Shown here piece by piece: positions 36,554-45,198 of a DNA stretch of 64,000 nt. Made by a program: the position numbers and the translations under genes. The notes beneath the pieces are model-generated. The model did no database searches. It was given only the letters and a program-made list of their open reading frames with translations, and had not been told where the DNA came from. Positions within the stretch are counted from its first letter, which is position 1, and each line of letters begins with the position of its first letter. The DNA comes from Nocardia miyunensis NBRC 108239. Lineage in GTDB: Bacteria > Actinomycetota > Actinomycetes > Mycobacteriales > Mycobacteriaceae. The stretch is from contig NZ_BDBQ01000013.1 in the NCBI RefSeq assembly GCF_001613065.1, positions 62,001-126,000 of the forward strand, given 5' to 3'.

Positions 36554-37496
36554 TTATCCCCTTGGGTTTTCGAGGAAGGTGCGGAGCTGGCGGGCTGGGA
36601 GCGGGTGGGAGAACAGCCAGCCCTGGTAGAGGTCGATTCCGAGTCGTTCGAGGGCCTGGAACTGGCCGGTGGTTTCCACGCCCTCGGCGACACAGCTGCG
36701 TCCCATTGTCTTGGAACACCATCACCCAGAACCGCGTTCCGTCGTCGGCCACCGACACCGCGCTGTGCACATCACAGGGCACCGGCTGGCCATCCGAGCG
36801 CAGCAGCGTCCGCTGGTGCACGCGGGATTGGTTCAACGTCGCCTCCGCCGCTGCCGCATCCGTGATGAGGCTCGGACCACGATCGTCGGGATGCAGCAGG
36901 CTTGCCGCGGGCATGGCGTCGAGTTCAGGCAGCCGGTAACCCAGCAGGCCACACAGCGCCTCGTTGGCGTCCAGCACTTGCCCGGCTTCGTCGAACAACG
37001 CAATACCGGCCGGGACGAGGTCGAACAGGTCGGTGAACCGCCGACTCGACCGCTGCTGCCGGATACCGGCTTCGGTCTCATCACGGGTGACCTGGATGAA
37101 ACCCTGCACGCTGCCCTCCAGCGACTTCTGCGCAGTGATCACGACATGGGCCCAGAACCGGGTGCCGTCGCGACGCACGCACCAGCCCGCGTCCACATGC
37201 CTGCCGAACTCGGCGGCCTGAGCCAGGTCCCAGTCCGCGTGGTCGGCAGTGCCGGGTTCCGCCGGGGCAAACACCGAGAAATGTCTCCCGATGATGTCCC
37301 CGCCGCGATAGCCCGTGATGAGTTCTGCCCCGTTATCCCAGCTCTGCACACGGCCGGCCGTATCGAGCACGAAGATCCCGTACTCACGCATTCCCGCAGC
37401 CAGCAGACCAAGTCGCGCGTCAGCCTTCGACTGCAGCCGCGCAATGCCGCCGTGCCCTCCTCTGGGCACGAATCCGGTATCACGGTCCTTATCCAT
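36554..37496 (-). pseudogene. PAS-GGDEF-EAL signalling protein with internal deletion
   Basis: Starts MDKDRDTGFVPRGGHGGIAR and carries two PAS domains: one with GIFVLDTAGRVQSWDNGAEL and ITGYRGGDIIGRHFSVF, the second with LFDLVPAGIALFDEAGQVLD and CGLLGYRLPELDAMP. After FWVMVFQDN the sequence jumps, in another frame, straight to MGRSCVAEGVETTGQFQALE and YQGWLFSHPLPARQL, the extreme C-terminus of an EAL domain. The GGDEF domain and most of EAL are gone, so no cyclic-di-GMP activity can remain. Confidence 0.8.
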
Positions 37497-37567
37497 GTGA
37501 CCCCAACATGTTCGATCTCGAACCTCATTTTCGCAGTTTCGATCGGGGCCCATAGAGACCAGAGACC

Positions 37568-37885
37568 CTATATTGGCTGGGCAACGGGGCTTGACGATGC
37601 CTGCCAGCCGTAATCGGCAAGGTTTCCGGCCCGGTTGTAGTTGCTGCCGAGCGCCAGTGGCGCGAAGGTCTGCCCGAAGAGTCGGCGATCTATGTGGCGC
37701 CCTACCAGGCCGTCTCTGCGCCGATACGTTACGACCACATCCTTGATCAAGCACCGTCCAGGTGTGACCATGCTGCAGTTGGCTTCGATCTCCACGAGCT
37801 GGCCCGGCCGCAGTTCGCTGATGCCGATCAGGCGGTCGCAAACCCGCTTCTGGGGCTCGATGAGTGCGAAGTTCTCCTGGTCCAA
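37568..37885 (-). CDS. hypothetical protein
   Basis: 105 residues from a TTG: MDQENFALIEPQKRVCDRLI, LVEIEANCSMVTPGRCLIKD, VVTYRRRDGLVGRHIDRRLF. Reads like a soluble beta-rich protein. The start lies at the edge of an IS1380 remnant, so the N-terminus may be lost. Not recognised. Confidence 0.5.
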   Translation of the reverse strand: MDQENFALIEPQKRVCDRLIGISELRPGQLVEIEANCSMVTPGRCLIKDVVVTYRRRDGLVGRHIDRRLFGQTFAPLALGSNYNRAGNLADYGWQASSSPVAQPI

Positions 37886-37887
37886 CT

Positions 37888-38070
37888 CGCGAGGACGATG
37901 GTCGCATCGAGATCAATGATCAGCGGGTTCGCCGCGATGATCGCACGGTCCGGCGCATGGCCACCGGCGGCGCGCCAAGCTTTCGCGCGGGCTTCGTGGC
38001 GGGCGGATCGTAACGCGGACAATACTTTCGGTGCGTGGGCGGCGAGCGTGGTGATGCCGAACACGCGGGG
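37888..38070 (-). pseudogene. IS1380-family transposase, internal remnant
   Basis: Minus-strand frame with ALRSARHEARAKAWRAAGGH and AIIAANPLIIDLDATIVLA, the segment around the first catalytic Asp of IS1380 transposases. Both sides are lost. A different part of the same family survives near position 8900. Confidence 0.65.
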
Positions 38071-38105
38071 TTTCGGCGCGCAGGACCGGGATATCGGGGG
38101 CCGAG

Positions 38106-38674
38106 GATCGGGGCGCGGAGATCCTGGGATCGGATGCGCCGCTGCGGGAGCGGGTGTTGTGACACATGCTGTACGAGTCCTCGGCGCGCGCCGAGGAGAT
38201 GCTGATGTTGGACGTGGCGGATCTCGATCCGGCGAATCGGTGTGCGGTGGTGACCCGCAAGGGCGGGGCGCGTCATTGCGTGGCAGACCGGCACCGCCCG
38301 GTTGTTGCCGCGGATGCTGGCCGGCCGCAAATCCGGTCCGCTGTTCCTCACCGACCGCAAGGCCCGTGCTTCGGTGGTCCGCAACGACGTCGACCGGGCG
38401 ACGGGGCGGGCACGGTTGCCCTACCGCCGCGCGGCCGAGCTGTTCGAGGCCTACACCGAGTGTTTCGACGACGGCCCGTACACGCTGCACCAATTGCGGC
38501 ATTCCCGGTTAACGCACGCCAGGCAGGAAGGGCGCGTCGACGCCGGTGTTGATGAAGCTGTCGGGGCACGCGTCGGTGCGTAGTCTCGGCAAGTGCGCGA
38601 GGGTGTCCGACGAGGGGCTACGGCGTTATCGCGCCGACAGCGACCTGGCTGCGCGTCGGCGGTGTGGTCACTGA
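38106..38674 (+). pseudogene. degenerate tyrosine integrase
   Basis: Pieces in three frames assemble to a phage-type integrase: APLRERVL-stop-HMLYESSARAEEMLMLDVAD (a TGG-to-TGA-like stop before the first catalytic Arg), then LPRMLAGRKSGPLFLTDRKA, then YTLHQLRHSRLTHA, then LMKLSGHASVRSLGKCARVS (position of the nucleophile region, Tyr now Cys). At least one nonsense and two frameshift lesions; inactive. Confidence 0.75.
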
Positions 38675-39132
38675 TCGGCGCAGGTGCCCATCGCGGCGTG
38701 GTTGGTGATGGTGCGGGGTTCGTGATTTCCGCACATCGTGTTTGGTGATGTAGATCGGGAGGGTTCGCCGGTTGCTCGGGGCGCGGGGTCGGTGCTCGGG
38801 TGGACGACCTGCAGCACGATCACGGTGCCGTTGGTTCCGTACACGTAAATGGTGTTGAACAGCTCGAACGGGTACGGATCGAGTGGGATGGCGCGGTCGT
38901 CCATGAGTAGATGCGAACCGACGGGTGACCAGACGGTCGGGTCATACACCACGCGCGATATCGGCCCGGTCCGTAACTCGAACGCGGTGAGCAGATCGGG
39001 GAGCTCGGCGACGAGGTCGCTCGATCGTGGCCACCAGGTAGCGTCGATGTAGTCCTTCGGATCCGGATGAAGATGAAGTCGCGAGGTCGAGTCGAGAACT
39101 CGCGGCGGCGGGGGTAGCGGTGATGGCGTCAT
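38668..39132 (-). CDS. DUF5994 family protein
   Basis: 154 residues. Signature DATWWPRSSDLVAELPDLLT, GPISRVVYDPTVWSPVGSHL and NTIYVYGTNGTVIVLQVVHP matches DUF5994, common in mycobacteria and Nocardia, often in stress-related clusters. ACAGGAGCG precedes ATG. The C-terminal 40 residues are variable. Two further paralogs lie on the plus strand of the same element. Family function unknown. Confidence 0.8.
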   Translation of the reverse strand: MTPSPLPPPPRVLDSTSRLHLHPDPKDYIDATWWPRSSDLVAELPDLLTAFELRTGPISRVVYDPTVWSPVGSHLLMDDRAIPLDPYPFELFNTIYVYGTNGTVIVLQVVHPSTDPAPRATGEPSRSTSPNTMCGNHEPRTITNHAAMGTCADQ

Positions 39133-39256
39133 CGGACGCTCCTGTCGCGGCCTTGCCGAAAGGCCGGATCGTCGAATCCGGTGACGACGCAACCTCTGCT
39201 GGTCAGCGCGCGTGTTGCCGCCGGATACTGTCGAGCTTACGCCCTGGAGGTGGCCA

Positions 39257-40161
39257 TCAGTGGTGCGGATTACTGCGTGCCTGCTCACGGATGAGCTGGT
39301 CGGCGGTCCACAGCGGTTGCAGCATGTGCCAGTCGGCGGGGTGCGCGGCGATTCCGGCGGCGAACCGGTCGGCCAGTGCCTGAGTCGTGGGCTGCACGCC
39401 GCCGGTGGTGTCGATCGGCGCGTCGACGTGGAATCCCCAGCCGCCGGGGGTGAACCAGCAATGCACCGGTAGCAATGGTGCACCGGTGTCGATCGCCAGC
39501 CGGGCCGGACCGGTCGGCATGCGCGCCGGTTCGCCGAAAAAATGGTCGGCATACCCGCACCGGTCACATCGCGCTCACCGAGCAGCCCCACGATCCGTCC
39601 CTGCCGCAGCCGTGCGCTCAGCTGCTCGAACGGTGGTACCTCGCCACCGGTGAGCGGGACGATCTCGAATCCCAGACGTTCACGGAACCGGACGAAGCGC
39701 TGAAACAATGATTCCGGTTGCAGCCGCTCGGCGACGACGGTCGGCGTGCCGACCCGCTGTACCAGCCACACTCCCGCCAGGTCCCAGTTGCCGCTGTGCG
39801 GAAGCGCCAGCACCGCGCCGCGCCCGCCCTGGACTGCCTCGTGGATGTGTTCGAACCCGGTGGCCGCGGAGTCGATGGTCTCCGCGAGCCGCACCGGATC
39901 CATCGACGGCAGCCGGAACGCCTCACACCAGTAGCGGGCGTAGGAGCGCAGGCTCGCGCGCACCAGTTCGTCGGGAACCCGCTCCGGGGTGGTGGACAGC
40001 ACCCGGGCCAGATTTCGGCGTAGCTGAACCGGTCCGCCTCCCCGGGCCGCGCGATCGGCCGCGACCTCGAACGATCGCATCGCCCAGCGCTGCGGCACGG
40101 CCCGCACCAGCCGCCAGCCGGCCGCGTACCCGAGATCCCACGCGCGGGCGATCAGGGTCAC
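39257..40161 (-). pseudogene. PatA-like phosphatidylinositol mannoside acyltransferase, frameshifted
   Basis: Lysophospholipid-acyltransferase superfamily; the chromosomal PatA acylates phosphatidylinositol mannosides at the inner membrane in mycobacteria. Visible: GGPVQLRRNLARVLSTTPER, the HX4D motif in LALPHSGNWDLAGVWLVQR, and LFQRFVRFRERLGFEIVPL. At 39540-39545 a run of T residues (minus strand) is one short: adding one T continues FFGEPARMPTGPARLAIDTG and the family C-terminus AAHPADWHMLQPLW. GTG start after GAGGGG. An extra copy of a normally chromosomal gene, carried on a transposon. Confidence 0.82.
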
Positions 40162-40527
40162 TGACCAGTACCGGGCCCCTCCTGAACACCGGCAGATCGT
40201 GGCGGTATCCGGCTGTGCACAGGTGTCGGCGGGTTCGGCGAGGTGACCGGACGGGCACGGGCGCCGACGATTGTCGCCTTCCATCTCTCGAGTGTCCTCC
40301 CCATCTACCGTGAACGGCAGCAACCTCCGACCACAACACCGCCGACACCGACAATGACGACTCGGGAAAGAGCGCAGGTCACTGTGCATGCGTGCACGTC
40401 GGGCCGGTGTGTACCCGGTGGGTAGGATGAAGGTGTCGGGGGCTTTTCGTACGAGACCACCCGTGGTCTGGTCGTCGCCCGGCGAATGTACAGGGGCTGC
40501 CACGCGGCCCCGGTCAGGAGCGTCGTG
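40162..40527. other. divergent intergenic region
   Basis: 366 bases between the minus-strand patA-like gene and the plus-strand DUF5994 pair. No supported gene; presumably promoters of both. Confidence 0.45.
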
Positions 40528-41130
40528 ATGACGCGACAACACGAGCCGATCCTGCTGGATCGCTCTTCACGCTTTACCCTCCGCAGCGGCCCGCCGCCGG
40601 CGTCACGGCGGTTACCGACACCGCGAGCACCGCGCCCGGGGGCGGTGGATGGGGCTTGGTGGCCCCGCACGAGCGACTTGGTCGCCGAATTGTCCGATCT
40701 GGAGGCGCTGCTGGCCGGGCGGGCAGGCAATCTCGACCGAATCATGTACAACATGGACGCCTGGCAGCTGGCCCCGAGGCGCACGATGATCGGCGGGCGT
40801 TCGGTTCGCCTGGACGGATACCGGCACCTGTCCGCCCACACTCTCTGTGTCCTGGGCCTGGACCGCACCCGCCTGGTCCTGTTGGTGATCCCCGCCCACA
40901 CCCAGAACGCCCCCGCCCAGACGTTGCTGTGGGCCGCGTCCCGACCGGGCAATGAACTCACCGCCGACGAACTCCTGGCCGCCGACACTCGGCGCAGCCT
41001 CGACCACACCCAGAACGAGGCCGCGTTGCGCCGCTGGGACGACGAAGGCGGCCACCCCGCGCCGATGCACCCGGCAAACCGACGCGCATCGGCCGCCCGA
41101 TCCCCATCCCGTGCGGGAGGCCTGATATGA
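40528..41130 (+). CDS. DUF5994 family protein
   Basis: 200 residues. DGAWWPRTSDLVAELSDLEA, GNLDRIMYNMDAWQLAPRRT and LVLLVIPAHTQNAPAQTLLW give the family. The C-terminal extension includes LLAADTRRSLDHTQNEAAL. CAGGAGCGTC precedes the start. The stop overlaps the next ATG (ATGA), so it forms an operon with the next paralog. Confidence 0.8.
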   Translation: MTRQHEPILLDRSSRFTLRSGPPPASRRLPTPRAPRPGAVDGAWWPRTSDLVAELSDLEALLAGRAGNLDRIMYNMDAWQLAPRRTMIGGRSVRLDGYRHLSAHTLCVLGLDRTRLVLLVIPAHTQNAPAQTLLWAASRPGNELTADELLAADTRRSLDHTQNEAALRRWDDEGGHPAPMHPANRRASAARSPSRAGGLI

Positions 41131-41600
41131 CACAGAACCCGCCGCAGAGCGGCGGCGCCGCCGACCGCGGCCTGGGCCGATTCCAGGCCAGCGCCGAGGG
41201 TGGGCAACCATTCGACACACCGACCCGCACACCGCGGCTGCTGCTGCGCGAGCGTGACGAGGAATCCGGTGGCGTCGACGGCGTCTGGTGGCCCAGAACC
41301 GACAACCTCACCAGCGAACTGCACGACCTGGTCACCGCCCTCACCCCGCGACTGGGCCCGACTGCCCGGATCAGCTTCGACTGGAATGCGCTGAGCCTTT
41401 CTCAACGCCGCATCGACGCTCCCGACGGGATCGAGGTCACCGGACCGCTTCCGGACCAGCCACCCCAGGTGATGGATGTCTTCGGCCCGCACGATCGGCG
41501 CCTTCGATTGCTGGTGGTCAACCCCGCCACTACCGCAGACCTCGCCCACGCGCAGATGCACAAAGCCGTAAGTGCCAGCGCCGACCAGCCGCCATCGTGA
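41127..41600 (+). CDS. DUF5994 family protein
   Basis: 157 residues, third paralog: DGVWWPRTDNLTSELHDLVT, PTARISFDWNALSLSQRRID, RRLRLLVVNPATTADLAHAQ. Coupled by ATGA to the preceding copy. Its end touches a Tn3-transposase remnant on the other strand. Confidence 0.78.
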   Translation: MTQNPPQSGGAADRGLGRFQASAEGGQPFDTPTRTPRLLLRERDEESGGVDGVWWPRTDNLTSELHDLVTALTPRLGPTARISFDWNALSLSQRRIDAPDGIEVTGPLPDQPPQVMDVFGPHDRRLRLLVVNPATTADLAHAQMHKAVSASADQPPS

Positions 41601-41796
41601 ACCAGGCATGTTCGAGCCTGGTCTTCTCCCGATCCACATAGCCCTTCACACACGCCGGATCGGCGATGTCGAGCTGTTCAGCGACGTAGGCGACCACCTC
41701 CGTAGGCACAGCCAACGGATCGGCCAGGAACATCCCCAAGTGACGGACCGTCACCAACTGAAGCGCGAACTTTGCCAGAGCCCATCCTGTCTGCAT
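41599..41796 (-). pseudogene. Tn3-family transposase, N-terminal domain remnant
   Basis: Minus-strand frame LAKFALQLVTVRHLGMFLAD then PLAVPTEVVAYVAEQLDIAD and CVKGYVDREKTRLEHAWF is the N-terminal DUF4158 region of Tn3 TnpA proteins. Nothing else of the transposon remains. Confidence 0.8.
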
Positions 41797-41919
41797 CCGT
41801 GAACATCTCCGAAGAGGCGCGGCGGCGGCACGCCAATAGGGCTCTGAACAACTCAAATCACGACTTCGCGGGCTGAGCCACTCGTCCGCCACGGTGATGC
41901 ACATCTGGTGCAGAGAAGT

Positions 41920-42519
41920 ACCAGTGACCACAAGCGTGGGCCGATCCGGGTCGTCCTGACCGCCCTCGTCGAGCAGGCACGCAAACGATTCGGGCTGAAC
42001 CAGGTACGGGTCCTGTCGGTGATGGGCATGAGAGCCCAGGAATCCCCGGCCCGCGGCCGCCTCGTGCCGTATTCCCACGACAGCAGCCAGACCTGTCCGT
42101 GTCTGCCGTGCCACCACAAACGCGCCGCCGCCGCCGAATACACCGCCCGGAAAGAGAAAGTGCCCGATCACCTCAAGGTCGGCCACGGCGCATCCAACAC
42201 CCGCCGACACGTCGACACCTGGCTGCCGGTCCACGATCTCACGACCGAACAAATCTGGGAACTCGTGGCAGAAGCCGGAACTCGCCCACACCCCGCCTAC
42301 GGCTGGGGAATGCCGCGCCTGAGCTGCTCGGCGTGCGTGCTCTCGTCGAAATCCGCGCTCATCCTCGCCGCCCAGCTACGCCCCGACCATGTCGCCGAGA
42401 TCGCGCGACTCGAGGCCCGAATCGGGCATCGCTTCCAACACAAACTGTCGATGGCCGAGGTGATCGACCTCGCGGCCAGACAACCCCGCATCGACGTCGT
42501 CGAGAACTGGGCCGCATGA
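41920..42519 (+). pseudogene. PAPS-reductase family protein, C-terminal half (interrupted)
   Basis: Begins TSDHKRGPIRVVLTALVEQA, the direct continuation of the N-terminal half left of the 9.3-kb insertion. Further: VRVLSVMGMRAQESPARGRL, the Cys cluster CPCLPCHHKR, PVHDLTTEQIWELVAEAG and RLSCSACVLSSKSALILAA. The four-Cys arrangement (CxCxxC ... CSAC) could hold an Fe-S cluster, as in DndC-like enzymes. A GTG at 41908 could allow translation of this half alone, but without the PP-loop it should be inactive. Rejoined, the protein would have about 328 residues. Confidence 0.85.
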
Positions 42520-42547
42520 AAGCCACTCGTCGAAGGATTTCCAGAAC

Positions 42548-42979
42548 ATGAGCAACAACCTCGGCCCGGCACTCACCTCGACCTATCACCTGGTCACTGA
42601 CCCGTTCCCGGTGTACACCTCGATCGGCACCGCCGAGTCCACGACCTATATCGGCCGCTTCATGGCGCTCGGCACCGTCTACCGAGAACTCACCGCAGCG
42701 TCCAGGGACCAGATCCACAACCTCCCGGGAGGTGTCTTCCTGGTCACCGGCCAGGCGCGCGTCGGCATCCCGATTCGGATCGCCCTGCCCGAGGGGCACA
42801 TCTTCGAACACGGCAACGCCCACCCCGAGCGCTGGCCGCTGCCGAAGCTCTCACCGTTACACGAACCACGCTCTGTCACCCACGCATCCCCAGCCCGAAC
42901 CTCGCTCCTCTCGTATCGACAGCTTCAGCACATGAACGCCGTCAGGATCGGTCGCACCATCGATTGGCTGGCACCGTAG
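42548..42979 (+). CDS. hypothetical protein downstream of the interrupted gene
   Basis: 143 residues: MSNNLGPALTSTYHLVTDPF, TTYIGRFMALGTVYRELTAA, IPIRIALPEGHIFEHGNAHP. Starts 28 bases after the PAPS-reductase-family gene and was probably co-transcribed with it before the insertion. Not recognised. Confidence 0.65.
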   Translation: MSNNLGPALTSTYHLVTDPFPVYTSIGTAESTTYIGRFMALGTVYRELTAASRDQIHNLPGGVFLVTGQARVGIPIRIALPEGHIFEHGNAHPERWPLPKLSPLHEPRSVTHASPARTSLLSYRQLQHMNAVRIGRTIDWLAP

Positions 42980-43248
42980 ACGACGACGCAACACGCGATC
43001 GGCACTATCCGGCATCCTGCGGACGTACGGCTATCGCGATGGCAGTCAAGCCCATTCGCCTCGCCGCCGGCCTGAATTCCGCGCGGCTGATTCCCCACGT
43101 TCGTCGACTCACTCCCCCCAGCGGCGCTGAAGCCGGGGTCTGCACTGCCCCCACCTGGCGTCGGTGTGCGCTCGGTGGAAAGTCCCGGGGCAACCGAATT
43201 GCGTGCAGACCATTCCGTCACTCTTCATAGTTGGAAAGGCGGTCGTCA

Positions 43249-44058
43249 ATGGCCGTAAGAACATCAGTGCCCGTGCCCGAGTTCGTGCGGGAAATTCTTG
43301 CTGAATCGCGTACCGAGGGAAACAAATTGTTTCTCCAGACGCAGCTCACGCAGTCCGAGTACAAGAAAGTCGACCGGGTCCTCCATACCATGGGCGGCAA
43401 GTGGAACCGCCGAGAACGGGCCCACATTTTCTCCAGTGATCCCGCCGAAGTCATCGCGGCAGCCGTGGCCAGCGGTACAACCCCCAACACCGTGGGCAAG
43501 ATCCTGGAGGCGTACTACGCCACACCCGAGCCGTTGGCCACACATATGGTCGCGGGCGAACACTCCGGCATCGCCGATCTCGAAGCCGGGGCCCGCGTCC
43601 TCGAGCCCTCCGCCGGCGAGGGGGCGTTGGTGCGAGCGATCTTGCACGCCAATCCGGACGTGCACGTCACAGCCGTGGAGCCCAATCCCGAACGCGCCGC
43701 CAAGATCGCTTCCGACCCGCGGGTGAGCGTGGTGGTGTCCAGCTTCGAGTCGTTCGCCGCGACCGCACCCGGGCCGTTCGCCGCGGTGGTGATGAATCCG
43801 CCTTTCGCGCTGCCGAATCGGCCGACGGTGTGGATGGAACACCTCTACACCGCCTGGGACCTGCTGGTCCCCGGTGGCCAGCTCCTGGCGATCGCACACG
43901 GCAGCTACACCTGGCGACCCGAGCGCAAATACCAGGCGATGCGCGAATTCATCACCGCGCACGGCGGCTGTGAGGAACTGCCCGCCCGGACATTCGCCAC
44001 ATCCGGCACCGAAGCCAACAGCGTATTCCTCCACGCCCGGCGCCCCGCCCACCTCTAG
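43249..44058 (+). CDS. SAM-dependent DNA methyltransferase (NPPF, probable N6-adenine)
   Basis: 269 residues. SAM-binding motif I is GARVLEPSAGEGALVRAIL and catalytic motif IV is VVMNPPFALP, the (N/D)PP(Y/F) signature of amino-methyltransferases. The N-terminal 80 residues (KLFLQTQLTQSEYKKVDRVL, MGGKWNRRERAHIF) form a small domain that I recall from plasmid-borne methyltransferases. ATG start after GGAAAGG. Orphan: no restriction gene beside it. DNA adenine is the likeliest substrate but RNA or protein cannot be excluded. Confidence 0.8.
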   Translation: MAVRTSVPVPEFVREILAESRTEGNKLFLQTQLTQSEYKKVDRVLHTMGGKWNRRERAHIFSSDPAEVIAAAVASGTTPNTVGKILEAYYATPEPLATHMVAGEHSGIADLEAGARVLEPSAGEGALVRAILHANPDVHVTAVEPNPERAAKIASDPRVSVVVSSFESFAATAPGPFAAVVMNPPFALPNRPTVWMEHLYTAWDLLVPGGQLLAIAHGSYTWRPERKYQAMREFITAHGGCEELPARTFATSGTEANSVFLHARRPAHL

Positions 44059-44070
44059 CCCCCTATTTCC

Positions 44071-44099
44071 GGCGCACACCCCACATGCGGGTGTGCGCC
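44071..44099 (+). terminator. hairpin terminator after the methyltransferase
   Basis: Perfect 11-bp stem GGCGCACACCC / GGGTGTGCGCC with a 7-base loop, 13 bases after the stop. It also lies just before the next gene's ribosome site, so it could attenuate read-through. Confidence 0.75.
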
Positions 44100-44135
44100 A
44101 TGCCGGATGTCGAGCCAACTGGAAAGGGACCCGGG

Positions 44136-44660
44136 GTGGATAAGAAATCATCGGCCGTCGAATTGATGGATTCCGACCACGCATGGGCCGCGGCCCTGGA
44201 GTCGGTTCTCCCGGCCCACCATGCGATTGTTCTCCAGGAAATCGCGGCGGCGATCACGCACTACCCGCAGGACGCCGATATTCTGATCGCCGGCATCGAC
44301 CTGTTGGGCCCTACGCATCCGTTGATGCGCAACACCGATCTCTACCGGTCCCACTGCCGTGAGATCCTCACCCGTGTCGCGGCCGGAACCGACACCCGTC
44401 CCGGAACCGCGGCGGAGGTCTGTGCAGTGTGCTCGGTGACGAGCCTGGCAGCGCCCTTCCGTGCCGCCGCGGTCGGGCTCTACCTGCGGATGTGGCGTAT
44501 GGCGGGACTCCCGCAAATCGACGGCGTCACCGACGATCTCGATTATTACGAGCACAGCGTCGGCTCCCGGATCGATGAACTCGAGACGATGACGCGCCGA
44601 CGGCTGGCGGTCGCGACCCGGCGACTCCCGTCTCCGGATCGCCCGGGGAGATCCGGATGA
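44136..44660 (+). CDS. hypothetical helical protein
   Basis: 174 residues from GTG after GGAAAGG: MDKKSSAVELMDSDHAWAAA, DADILIAGIDLLGPTHPLMR, RAAAVGLYLRMWRMAGLPQI. Helical, with a CAVC pair. Its stop overlaps the next ATG (ATGA). Not recognised. Confidence 0.65.
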   Translation: MDKKSSAVELMDSDHAWAAALESVLPAHHAIVLQEIAAAITHYPQDADILIAGIDLLGPTHPLMRNTDLYRSHCREILTRVAAGTDTRPGTAAEVCAVCSVTSLAAPFRAAAVGLYLRMWRMAGLPQIDGVTDDLDYYEHSVGSRIDELETMTRRRLAVATRRLPSPDRPGRSG

Positions 44661-44812
44661 CATACGACAACATCCATCTCGAGGGCCGCCGCACATATGC
44701 GATTGCGTTGGGCGACAAGGCTATAGCTCGGCGGGATACCGCCGCGACCGCGGAGCGGGCGCTGGCCGACATCGCGCCGGGCCCGCGTTACGGAGCCGTT
44801 GTATTCCCCTGA
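44657..44812 (+). CDS. truncated paralog of the 24111 gene
   Basis: 51 residues: MTYDNIHLEGRRTYAIALGD, KAIARRDTAATAERALADIA, PGPRYGAVVFP. It matches the first 50 residues of the gene at 24111 and then diverges into a stop where that gene continues GGSNAHRGSNKIH. Coupled to the preceding gene by ATGA. Probably a decayed remnant. Confidence 0.6.
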   Translation: MTYDNIHLEGRRTYAIALGDKAIARRDTAATAERALADIAPGPRYGAVVFP

Positions 44813-44867
44813 TGTCCGCATGGCACCGCCGCACTCGACGAACCTCGAGACCAGAACGGATGTAACA

Positions 44868-45182
44868 GTGAACATCGTCCAGATCAATGGGCGCGATCGG
44901 CTCGTCGACGACGACGGGTTCTATCTCGAGCTGAGCGATGTCGATGATGGCCTGCTCCTGCTGCTGGTGGGAAATCCCGAGGATCCCACGGCCGGAATCG
45001 ACCTGACCCCGAGCGCAGCATGCGGCCTTGCTGCCGCGCTGCACACCTGGGGCATCAACCACTCAACCCCTACGGGAGCGATTCACCTGCTGATTCACTC
45101 ACTTGCTCGAACACTGATCCGTGTCTCGACGTCCATCGTGCGGGGTCACCGATTCTGTCGCCGCCTCGCCCGCATTCTCTGA
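44868..45182 (+). CDS. hypothetical protein
   Basis: 104 residues from GTG: MNIVQINGRDRLVDDDGFYL, ELSDVDDGLLLLLVGNPEDP, ACGLAAALHTWGINHSTPTG, then a basic C-terminus. Weak ribosome site. Not recognised. Confidence 0.55.
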   Translation: MNIVQINGRDRLVDDDGFYLELSDVDDGLLLLLVGNPEDPTAGIDLTPSAACGLAAALHTWGINHSTPTGAIHLLIHSLARTLIRVSTSIVRGHRFCRRLARIL

Positions 45183-45198
45183 AAAGGATTGTAGTTCG

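Larger units (their letters stand above)
32588..41920. mobile_element. 9.3-kb Tn554-like element inserted in a PAPS-reductase-family gene
   Basis: The two halves of one coding sequence flank this segment: left host sequence ends TTTCTGCAC, right host sequence resumes CAGTGACCACAAGCG, and joining them restores R-F-C-T-S-D-H-K in frame. The segment begins 65 bases before two overlapping tyrosine recombinases and contains cargo genes and several older gene remnants. No terminal inverted repeat was found by eye, as expected for Tn554-type elements. The exact ends are uncertain by a few bases. Confidence 0.75.
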
